Part shown: positions 47,132 through 58,600 of the stretch, one piece after another
How the letters are laid out: each line of letters begins with the position of its first letter
Position numbering within the stretch: the first letter of the stretch is position 1
Source of the DNA: Xiphophorus maculatus
Lineage: Eukaryota; Chordata; Actinopteri; Cyprinodontiformes; Poeciliidae
Direction: 5' to 3'
DNA: 64,000 nt
Assembly: GCF_002775205.1 (NCBI RefSeq)
Contig: NC_036443.1
Coordinates: forward strand, 17,770,373 to 17,834,372
The notes under the pieces: generated by a model
Databases searched by the model: none
What the model was told of the DNA's origin: nothing
The model's input: the letters and a program-made list of their open reading frames with translations, nothing else
Made by a program: the position numbers and the translations under genes

Positions 47132-48886
47132 ATGAAGAAGTGGTCTTTCCTGGCTTTGGGTGAGTGAAGTAAAGCCCTTTCTATTTTTTCAAATCTTTGC
47201 TGCGTGCTTTCATGTTGCCATTTAGTCATGATAAGGATTTTATAATCGGAATGTTTGAATAACTTTTTGCAATAATAGAACTAGCAAATGTTTTACACCA
47301 CAGAAGCCGTCTGTGCATGTGTTGCATGATCCTGTCTCCTGAAACTAAGATGGTACATAAATAATTCTTTACATAAACTGATGCAAATAGTTCAAACAAA
47401 TTCAAACAACCTCTGGATTAATGATAATATGTATTTCGAAGAAAAAATCAAGAAGAGTTTCCTGAATGACTGAAGAGACTGAACTGATTCAATTATTAAT
47501 CAACACTTTCTTTGTCATTGTAGAATGCCTCTTTATGCAAATATGTCACCAGTCCTTACTACAGAAGAGACGGTGTGCTTTCCAAGTGACAAACGTAAAG
47601 AACCACGGCTACTATGCAGCTGGGAATGTGACTGGCTCCGTGCAGCTCTGTGAAAACACCGGCTGCTGTTTGGCCATTTATCGAATCACAAATGGCCAGT
47701 GGAAGGTCGACACGCTCGGTGAGAAAGCTCCATGTCCAAATGAGAGACTCAGGAAGTGATTTAACAAAAAAAACAGTCACAATTTATGTTATGTTAATTT
47801 AACATCCAAGAGCAAAGATTTATGAAGGAATAATTCTTTCAAACATCAAGAGTGTTTATGCGTTGTTCTTATCCACATGTTTGTTATTTTTAGCATGCGA
47901 CAGAGTAAAAATGCTTTGCTCACATAAAACCTGCGAGGAGCAATCAACCTTCAAAGAAAACTTCACTGTATGTACATGCAGTACAGACATGTGCAACAGA
48001 AACATCTCGTTGAGTCCAGAACCGGAACGGCCTCCAGAAACTCACCACCATGCAGCAGGTACTCACTAAATTAGTTGTTTTTAACAATTAACTGTTTGAT
48101 ATAGCTAAACAAAAAAATCTCTGCTTTTTTCCCCCACAAAGTTTTGCTAATTCAAACAAAAATAAAAAAAGAAAAGACATGGACCTGTATTTGTTTTTTT
48201 TTGCCCTTCTTTTCTTTTAGCTGAAATCACAAAAGCAGTGGTGATGGTGGCGATTCTGTTCCTTACTGTTCTCATCGTTATTGCTGTCAAGTGGAGAAAA
48301 CTCTGCAAGGAAAAAAGTAAGCTTCATTTTCTGGTATATTGTTTTTAGGAGGTTTTTGGAGACATGTCAAGTTAACACAAAACCTTAATGCCTCGTTCTT
48401 ATCTATCAACTTAGATAGATGGATATACTTGATATTCAGGCTTTACCAATCAAATGATGCTCAAGTATACCTGAAGCTGAAAATCAGAACAAAATACTGA
48501 GAAAAATTCAATGTCCATCTCAAGCTTCCTTCTAATGGATTTGGGAGAATTTTTCATGTTTCCCATCTTTTATACACAGCTGCCTATTTGTGCTTTTTTA
48601 TTTTACTAAAGACTGATTCTGGGGATCAGTAATAGGTTTGCAGAGATTACTCATGAAAGATGAATCAGAACCCTGTTTTTTGATCCGACTGAGAACATTT
48701 AGGAGAATTGCATGTCATAAACAAATTTTGAATCTTTAAATGAACAACTTATTAGTTTTGATTGGATTTCAAGTGGTATAACTGGATTAAAATATGAAAA
48801 CAAATAGGTTATTTTCTTCTGTTTTCCATGATGTTCATAATGCTCCTCAAATATGATATAAAAGATTTTATTTTTACTTATATATG

Positions 48887-48972
<86 letters not shown>

Positions 48973-51900
48973 ATATGTCCAGTGAAAAGATGCATGAAAA
49001 ACCTCTGCAGCACATTTATTGGTCATTGTTGTACCAGCCTTTGTCACAAAAGTACAATAATGGTTAAATACAAATACTTTAAACTTAAATTGTTTTTCAT
49101 GGAGTTTTAAGTCACCATAAAAGAAAAAGTTGTGTCTAAATGTATTCAATTTAAAATATCTTATTGTGTAGTTAAACAATGTTGGGCATAAAAAACAACT
49201 TCACAGTTCTTAATAATTTCTAGAAAAAGAAAATCATGTTTACTTGTAAATTAAAGAATTCATATGCTTTAAACTTTGGTAAAGTTTTAGAGGTTATTAA
49301 AGTACAAAGCAAGTCTTACCTGAAGTGTGGATTTTTTTTATTGATTAATTTCTGTTGTATTCATATTCAGTGTCTTTACTGCTCTTCTTCATTTTGTCTT
49401 GTTTTTCAGCCAAAATGAAGATCCAAATTGAAGGTAAGTTCAGATATGCTGGTGAAGATCCAGATCTGTTTCTTTAATAAAGCAACACAGAGCTGGACCT
49501 TGATGGCCACTTTAGTAACAAACCGGTTATTATCCTGATCCCACCTGTGTGATGACCTAATCAGACAAACACAATTGTTTTTGTTCTTATATTAAACAAC
49601 AAAAAAAACTAAACAAAAAACAATAAATATTCTTGAGTAATTGTTTGAACTTTTTATCTTATATTTATGACATTTTCAGGATGTCTCCACTAAACCTTGA
49701 GTCTCTTTCATCCTCTGCTAAAGCTGACCTTGGTCTTTAACTTTTACACATAACTCCCCTCTACCTTTGCTACTCGTCCGCAACAACTCAGCAGATGTTT
49801 AGTCAGGCCAGCTTTAAGAGAATAAATACACCGGCATGTCTGTCAGATCCACTGTAAAATGTTTTCTATAATTTTAGAGGAGTATCTGCAGTCGGCCTGT
49901 AAGGACTATAATATCCAACAACAGTGTTCCTGTCAAATAAAAGCTTCAGAGAACCAGATAACGGACATTGAACTGCAGGGGGTAAATCTGACAGTGAAAG
50001 TTTTCCTCAGAGTGTTCTTCAGACATTTTAGTAAGTCCTGATAGCTTCTAGATTTTATTTTTATTTTTACCTTACAGGTTCTGGGACGGGGCCATTTTGC
50101 AACTGTTTATCAAGGGAAGCAAAGGGGAAGTGTGGTGGCTGTGAAAGTGTACACTGCAAACTGGAAGCATCAGTTTATTAATGAAAAGGGGGTTTATGAG
50201 CTTCCACTGATGAAGCATGAGAGGATTCTCCAGTTCTTAGGCACGGAGTGGAAACCAGACGACAGCAGCCTGCTCATTGTGCTTCAGTACGCTGAACATG
50301 TGAGTACGAAAAGGTCCTTTTATATTAACCATTCTGAGCTGCATAAAGGGTTTGGTTAGGGTAAATTACTTAGCTTGTTTTCAATTTGCTGAAAGATCAA
50401 CATATAGGAAACAAAAAGGAAACGATCCTCATAAACAAAAAGGGTTTGTTGTTGCTAAAAGGTGACACTATTGGCAAATGTGTTATTTTATTAAGTGAAA
50501 GTCAGTTAAAGGGAAGCTCCTGTTTCATTGAATGTCCAGCAAATGACAGCGAGAGAAATATCTAAAACATCTAAAATACAGTTAGATATGAAGACGTTTA
50601 ATTTCCAAACTCAACTTAATAAAAGATATTTTGTTAATTCTGTGAAGTCTGGATAGATAACTTGCTAAATGTGTGTGTGAATGTGCTTCTGAACCTACAG
50701 ACATTTTGACATTTACAGAAAACCAAATGTTATTTGACATGAAGCGCAATGGTGTAGACGAAACTAGAGGGTAGCAAATAGTTATTAAGGCAAAACGTTT
50801 TGATTTTTGTTTGTCAGACCAAAGAAGATATATCGAGAGAATAAGTTTGTCCCTGAGTTCATTCACAAACAATAATCTGACCACTAATATTGCTTTTAGA
50901 ATAAGGGCTAGTTTGTACCATACCTTCTTCTAGAGATTTCCACGAGAGCTTTTCCTTTTGTCCTGGGGTTGATATACACACTTTGGACCAAAAGATGTCC
51001 ATTTCTGGGACGTGGGACCAGTCTCCTTCCTGTATCTTAACATCTGGTTTCAGAAAAATATGAATGAATATTTTTGTGATAGCCAGTTTTAGATTAATAA
51101 CATTATTAAAGATATAAACAACTTCATCAATAGAGACTCTTCTTTCCTAATTTAGACTTTTAATCAACCTCGTATTTTGTAAAGCTGATAAAATGCTATT
51201 CTACCAACCAAAAGCAACATGCAAGAAAATGGTTGTTAGATATCTAAAAGAAAAAAGAAAGAAAGATCCAAGAGTGATCTACAGTACATCCCTCCTTTTA
51301 TTTTTGTTTTGAATGTGGAGAGTTTACATTTCTCCAGCTCAAAGCAGGATTTATATTGCCCTTCTTTTTTTGTCCTCTGGACTGAGTGCCAAACTTCTTG
51401 AGTCCTGGACAGTCGTCTTGTCTTTGATTTCAGGGTTCTCTTCATTCCTTTCTGTGTAAACACGCCAGCAGCTGGATGCTGTCCATGAGGCTGTGCCAGT
51501 CCTTATCGGAGGGACTTTCCTATCTCCACTCTGACCTCCGCAGCAATGGTACTGGCCAGAATCCCACACCACAAAAATGTGTTTACATGTTCACATTGTA
51601 GTATTCACGCTAGACAGCCGAATCTGACGGTACTTAACCAATGACGTGTTCCTTTTAACCAAAAACGTACAGAAACTTGATTAGCCGGGTGATGAAATAT
51701 GGATTCCTACTGCATGGTTTAGCAAAAATACTACAGTTTTACAGAGCTTACACAAAAAAAAAAAGTATAAATTTGCGTGTGCAGAAATCAGGGTGATTGT
51801 GCTGGAATTGTCTCAAAGAGTTACATTAATCACTTCTTCACACGCGAATGCCTCTTTAAATCATAAACAACTGATACCTAGTTGAGACATAATGTGATAA

Positions 51901-54223
51901 CTTATCAAAATATCACCTGTCTTTCATGCAGCAGAGAAATGTGCTTCTTTTGCTAATGTTGCCAACAATAATAATAAGGATATAATAAACTGCAAGCAGG
52001 GTGAGGCTGACTAATATGGTCGGGTTCATCATAAATCTCACTGCCAAGCATCTTTCAGCTCATACCACTTTTAATAACTTTTAGCAATTTATCATCAGCA
52101 AATTATCCAGAAATCTAGACATAGCTCTCGCAAATGTTTACAACTGCAGATGTGCAGAATACAAGTCATTGCAGGAAAATGTGATTAAAAGGATGCATTT
52201 GAAATATCGGAGTCTTTCTCTTGCACAGATGTGCACAAACCTCCCGTTGCCCACAGAGACCTCACCAGCTCCAATGTACTGGTGAGAGCAGACGGGACTT
52301 GTGTCTTGTGTGATTTTGGATCCTCCACCATCCTACGTTCTTGTTCAGGACATCGCTTCTGGAGAAACCACTCCACAACCATGACGGTGAGATAATTTGT
52401 TGGGAATCAAAAATCCTACTACCAAATCGTGTCATTCAAAAAAAAAAAAAAACACTCAACAGAAAAGAAACAATCTGCACAATATAAGGCTAGGTGACGG
52501 ATTTTATGTCTACTCAAGCTCTTTAAAGGAACCATGCTTCTTTTAAAATTCACAGGGTCATCTTCAGTTTTGCACGCTCAACTACATGTCCCCTGAGATC
52601 CTGGAGGGCTCTGTGAACCTCAGCAGCAGCTCATTTCTCCTGCAGGGTGACATCTATGCCTTAGGTCTGATTTTGTGGGAGATATGGATGCGCTGTTCTG
52701 ATTTGTTTACAGGTAAGTTACTGTTGTAGCCAAAGTAATACATTGGTTTTTTGGAGCAGAGCTGCATTCTTTAGGGGGGTTTTATGAATCAAACCCAGAT
52801 TAATTTCAGATCTACTAGTTGGTTCAGATACAATTTTACAACAACGTGAACCCATTTGTAAGATTGTCTCTATTTAAAGACCAATTCTGTTGTCATTGTT
52901 TGGGTTATAGTGTAGACCAATTTAAACAACCACAGTACAGAATTGAACATCTTATTTATAATATTTTATAATGGGACAGATTGGGACTTTTGATGTGAAG
53001 TTAAGTTGTTATAAACTTTTGATACATTATCTGCAGTACCTTGTGCCATCTTCATTTACTACCCAGTTAATTCACAGAAAGTTGAAGCCAACATCTAGTA
53101 AAAGAGTAATCAAATTGGAGTATTCTAGGATCTTAAAACAAATTCACAATAACAGACATTATAGTGATGAACGCCTTTTAAAAACCTTTTAATCATCATT
53201 ATGCTTGAGTTTGATTTGGTCTTAGTCCTTCTTGGATTAGCAATTAGCCTCCAGGTCTAGGAACTACCTAATCTGGATTTATTCTACATAAAGATGACGC
53301 AACAAAAATGTTGAATTATATGCCCTTAAGTTCAGCCTTCAGGTGAAAAACATCTTTAGAAATGAGGTTTTGATGCTATGAAGTGTTGACCAGATGGTGG
53401 TGCTCCAGGACCGAATGTTCATACAGACCGCAGGCGTTCACCCTTTAACTCAGCTTCTCATTTCTCAATCAATTGTTATAAAAGTCCTAGATATTACGAG
53501 CGTGTCACAAAACACCTGTAAGAAATGTTCATCTGTTCAGAAGTTCCTCCCTAGATATTCCTAAAACCACCCAGTTATGCAGTTTGTACACACATCCTAA
53601 CTGGTTGGTATGGCAGGTGGTTTAGTAAAAAATAATGATAAAATAAACTTTAAACTAATTCAACACTCTTTTTCTGTTTCCCCATGTGTGCACAGAAATG
53701 TTAAAAATGCACTTTTAGGATTGTGTGCTACAAAGAAAACAGAAACCCAGACAGTATCTGATAGGTTTGCTGCTCAAAGCTTGTTTTCCATATTATGTTC
53801 TTCAAAATCCTAAATCGTGCAAAACAGTTCATATTGTTGGAACAGATTACAGGTTGAATTCATTTCAGAGTCTGTGCAAACACTGTCCTCTACAGGGGGC
53901 GCTGTTCCAGAGCATCTCCTGCCTTATGAACTGGAGCTGGATGCCGATGTAACACTGGAGAGGCTCATCCTGTTTGTGTCTGAGATGGACAGGAGACCCT
54001 CCATTCCTGGAAACTGGGAGATGTTACCACAGGTATTAACCGAGACTTTGCTCTCGCTCATGGCTGTGAGGTTGAATATCAACAGTATGACACGTTGGCT
54101 GGAAACTAACTACACCTTTTACAGGGACTTGGGCTAAAGGAGCTGCTGACAGACTGCTGGGACCGAGACACAGACGCTCGGCTGTCAGCTCCGTGTGTCG
54201 TAAACAGATTAATGTCTCTGTAA
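47132..54223 (+). CDS. amhr2: Anti-Mullerian hormone receptor type 2, 12 coding exons
   Basis: Type II serine/threonine kinase receptor for AMH, acting in gonadal cells upstream of SMADs. Exons: 47132-47159, 47524-47718, 47894-48058, 48221-48316, 49410-49433, 49878-49981, 50078-50299, 51434-51548, 52229-52386, 52556-52712, 53896-54032, 54125-54223. All phases agree; predicted 499 aa. A signal peptide at 1-20 or so is followed by a short Cys-rich ligand domain ending [11 protein letters not shown], typical of TGF-beta type II receptors. One membrane helix lies near 134-152. The kinase has the loop [12 protein letters not shown] (206-217), Lys227 in VVAVK, HRD (Asp327), DFG (Asp345), YMSPE (379-383), GDIYALG and RRPSIPGNW; it looks active. 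The pattern EGLSYLHSD / [12 protein letters not shown] and the exon layout fit AMHR2 better than ACVR2 or BMPR2. The protein lacks the extended C-terminal tail of human AMHR2. Exon 5 codes for only about eight residues. Confidence 0.92.
48893..48968. repeat. (TA)n microsatellite in amhr2 intron 4
   Basis: About 38 TA units. Confidence 0.9.
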
Positions 54224-54375
54224 CCTTTTAAACGCGATGATTTTTGTTCCTTTTTTTTTTCTTCCAAGTTGATACATTTATGGATATAAAGATAATGGTT
54301 CCCGTTTTGTCTCACCGCTGTTTGTTGTAGTTTCTCATTTTTTGCTTGCTATGTAATCTGATCGCATGAACTTTC

Positions 54376-54381
54376 AATAAA
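54376..54381 (+). terminator. amhr2: Polyadenylation signal of amhr2
   Basis: AATAAA 153 bases after the amhr2 stop, followed by a TTTT- and GTTTGAGTATT-containing downstream element. A short 3' UTR. Confidence 0.7.
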
Positions 54382-54648
54382 GACGTTTTTAATTGAGGTT
54401 TGAGTATTTATTGTTCTATCAGAGTTTATTTTTATTCATTTTTTTATTTAGAAAAAAAATAGTCACACATCGTGAAGACGCTAGCAAAAAACAAAATTAC
54501 ATAAAACAAAATAATGTGAAAATTTGCTGGGGCAGTAATCGCCCCAGCATTAAATGCTATTTAATGTGAATATTGGTGAATATTATATTGTGTGTTGCAT
54601 TGAAGCATAATGAACGAGTTCCACTGTCTTTTCCATCCTGCACAACTG

Positions 54649-54732
<84 letters not shown>

Positions 54733-55695
54733 CTTTTGATTTTATGTGACACATTCTTCACACTGGTTTAAAGGAGGTACGCAAAACCAAGAGATGTATT
54801 TGGCAGAAAAGTGCGAGGAACGTCCGGCAATTTGTGTGACTAAATTTGTGCATCTCGGGCTCATTTGGGTTCAATATAGCAGCAGTTCTTGGAAAATAAG
54901 ATGCATATTTTAATGTGCATCGTCATAGCAGTAAAATTACTGGATTGGCTATGTATTACAAATTTCTCCTCTTGAAATCTAACATTCCTTTTTATGAAGT
55001 TAATATTGTTTTTTTGTTTGTTGTGTTTAATTTTGTCTATTTAAAAAAAAAACCCAAAGGGATCATTAAAATGTATTATAAGTAAGTATTAAGAGGTCAT
55101 TTAATGCATTTAATAGTTAAAGTTTAATTTTTGATCAATTTCTAAGCCTGGCTCATTTTACACAATGAAATGTTTGTTTTGTTTGTTTCCTCATAAACGT
55201 TCGTTTTAATAAAGGGCGTATCAGAGGATAAATGAGTAAGGCTTACTTTTTCTGACTGGTAAAACATCAGGAAACACGGCTGAGTGATGTGGGGGAAGTG
55301 GGTTCAATCTGACCGGCAGGGCAGCACATTCCGGACATATTTCCCTTCTCGTGTGCTGCTCAGTCAATAATGAGTCCTCGGAAAAGCCAAAAATGATTCC
55401 TGATGGGCGTGACGCGCCGGGATGTTGGAATAAGGAGGCTCCACCCATCTTTCTGGACCATGTGGTTCCCTGTTGCTGAGCCCATAAGCTGAGAGGGAAA
55501 CAGATGCAACAGTAGCTGTCAGGATGGCTGAGATCTTTGTTAGCGTGTTTATCTGCGCTGCGACTTCGCTCTTGCTCCTATAACTCTCTATATGGGCAAC
55601 CCTAAGCCTCCCTGCGCCAGCTTTCGCAACAAACTCTGTACAATTTGGGGATCCAGTGAAAGCTCCTGACAGCTGCGCTCCGTGCCCAGGGGAGG
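54382..55695. other. Intergenic region between amhr2 and nuak1
   Basis: Contains an (ATT)n microsatellite on the left. From about 55380 it becomes more GC-rich toward the nuak1 start, with a TGACGCGCCGGG patch near 55409. The right third is probably promoter and 5' UTR of nuak1. The minus-strand frames over 55364-56097 are GC-driven shadows of nuak1 exon 1. Confidence 0.55.
54652..54730. repeat. (ATT)n trinucleotide microsatellite
   Basis: About 26 uninterrupted ATT units. The poly-Ile and poly-Asn frames are artefacts. Confidence 0.95.
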
Positions 55696-58600
55696 ATGGG
55701 CAGACGTGAGTCGCACAGCAGAGGCGCGATGAACTCCAGCCACCTCTCCGTGCTCGGCTGCCTGCAGGACTCGGCGTCCAGCGGCCACCACCACCACCAC
55801 CAGCACCACCTCGGCGAGCAGCTCCGTGGGACGGACAGCGGTCACCCATGCGGCGCAGACAGGAGGCAAAGGAAGGCGGACCTGGCCGCGGCGGCAGCGC
55901 CGGTGGAAGTGAAGAAGCACCAGCATAAACACAACCTGAAGCACCGCTATGAGGTGATGGAGACGCTGGGAAAAGGCACCTACGGCAAAGTCAAAAAAGC
56001 GGTGGAGAGAGCCAGCATGAGAACAGTGAGTAATGTAATAGTTGTAGGATTTATATTTTGTACACGAAATAGTTTCTAAAATGTAGCAGTGAAGCAATCA
56101 GTTTTTGAAATGTTGCAAGGGCGTCTTTAGAAAGTTTTTTTTTTTTTAAGGAAGGACAAATGGGAGGTGGGCTGATAATCACGAGGTGGTTCACCAAACC
56201 AAAATGTTTGACAACAAAATAATTAAATACAAATCTCTGTAGAATCACAGTGTTCAAACAACCAAATAGTTTCTGAGTTCATGTTTTTAAGCACATGAAT
56301 CCCAGGTTCCAGATGATGCCATTGTGAGGGATGAACATACAAAAGGGGGGCCAGATGAAGGACAAAACAGAAATACATATAATCAGATGTTGCTCTGTTG
56401 TCTACTAAATTCATGAACCAGGGGTGTGTCATTAAATTTGTAACCACCCATTTGGTGGGGGGCTTAGGTGACGCTTTGTGGTCCCTGTGTCTATATCTGC
56501 TTGCTGTGGTTCTTAATTATTGATGCTGAATGCTTGCTTCCTGTTCTGCCAGGCTGAAATGCCTTTGCTCTGACTCACTCAGTGCTTGGGGTAAGAACCC
56601 TACAATCAGCCTCCAACAGTGGTTTGACCCAGTTCACCGGAAACCAGCAAAAACCAATCTTATGCATTGACAGATATTGTCTATTTTACTTCCGAACTGC
56701 AGATTCTGACAGTGGGCAGATTACTTGTTTTAATGGTGGATTTCTGCTGCAATCTGACCACCAAGAGGCACAGTGCTTTTATCTCTACCCTCTGTTTTGG
56801 ACAACAAACACATGCCAGTAGTGGGAAGCTTTTGGGAAATTAGAGCTTGGAATTTGTGCTTGACACTTCACCTCTAACGCTAAGCATCTAATTGGAATGG
56901 GAGAAAACAAGGGTTGAAGAGGAGCTCTTGAGTGTGTGTGTGTGTGTGTGTGTATGCGTGTGTGTGAGCAGGGTGAGAGGGTTTGTTAGGACATGGGGAA
57001 AATGCTGAATTCCTTGTGCCATTAGCCAGCGCATACCAAGGATTCTTTGAAACAAAACGGACATTATTTTTGGAAACAAGGCCAGGGGGCTGTTGTTTGA
57101 GCTCAGCAAAAAGGGCAGAGGAGGAGAAGGTAGAGGAGAGTTTTACAGCAAATTGAAGATGAGACAGTGGTTTTAGATTTGGGATCAGAATTACCAACGT
57201 GCCAGAAACATCACAGGATTAGAACAAAACTAATAAAAAAATATTTAAAAAATGAAAGATTCAGATTAAGATTTGACTAATTATATATGTGTCTGATGTG
57301 CTTTATTCCTTAATATATAATTGTATCAGATGTGTATAGGTCCTAAGTTGTACTGCAATATTTTAAAAGAAAAACAACAGTTCTGTTTTGCATTGTCTTG
57401 CAAGACCATTGTCTTTACACCAAGCAGAGGCTTGGAAAAATTGTAATTATTATTAAATTAAATTATAATTATTTTATGTTCCAACATGTTAGAACAACGG
57501 ACGTGAATATATTTTGATGGGAATGACCAACAGAAAAAGGCTCAGAATTTTTTCATGAAAAAGGAAAATTATACGTGCTTTACATTTTTTTTAAATGAAG
57601 AGAAACATGAAAAATGCATTGTGTTCAGCACCCGAGTGAACCTGCAAATTTATAAAAACACTGCGCCCACGGCTGAAGGTATTTTGCCAAGTCTTAAAAA
57701 GTTTACTTCCAGGATAGTCCTGCTTTTAATGCTGTGATCTTCCCACCAGCTCTTTTTCAATGTCTGACTTTCCAGACTTGGAGCAAATTACAAATCCAAC
57801 TTTTTCAGGTTTTCAAATCGCAAAAGAAAAACATGGCAAAAAGGATCTTCACATTTACCGCTTATTGCATTTTTTGAACACCTCAGTATATTTTAATAGA
57901 ATCCCAAAGCCAAATCCTCTGCTTCCCCCCTGAATGAGATGATGAAGACCTATTTCTTTTAACGTCAAATTACTACAGTGTGCCTGTCTTGGTCCAGATC
58001 CCTGTAAGCAGCACATAGCACAGTTTGTAATTCTTGGCTATGAAAGGAACAGCTTAAGGCTCTGTGTTTAGCCGAGCACTGAGGTCCAGGGTCTGTTTGG
58101 CAACGATCCCATCTAATCCCACAGCTAAATCTTTCGCAGATGCTTTAGTGACTCTTGGGATGCATATGTGTGCCTCTCCATGTATGTCCATGTCAGGAAA
58201 TCTTAGACTTCAATGATGACTTGACACAGAAAACCATGTCAGTTTTTCAGCCTCCTGAAGAAGAGAGAAAGGAGGATGGAGCTGTAAACTCGTTACTCTC
58301 ACCCCGAAATAGCCTCTGGATTTCTACCTCTTTTGCTCTCACCTAAAGCACAACTCTGATCAGCTCTCAGTGACTCATGCAAGTTGCAGCTTATGTTTCC
58401 TGCATTTGTAAAGCAGCGATTCTAATCTCAGAATTTGTCACTCAGCTCATTATTTGGAAGAACAATGAGGCACAGCGGTGCTTCTGATATCTGCACACAG
58501 CGGTGTGAGCTCATACAAGTGCACACATTCTCAATCTTCCCCTACTGAAACTTGTCAAGAAGGGTGAGCAATGCCCTCTTTATGCAAATGTTCAGTGGCT

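Noticed and set aside
54557-54761. Poly-Ile and poly-Asn frames
   Set aside because: They are readings of the (ATT)n microsatellite.
55364-56097. 161- and 169-codon minus-strand frames
   Set aside because: They overlap nuak1 exon 1 in opposite orientation and are rich in Gly/Arg/Ala and Val/Leu, as expected from antisense reading of GC-rich coding DNA.
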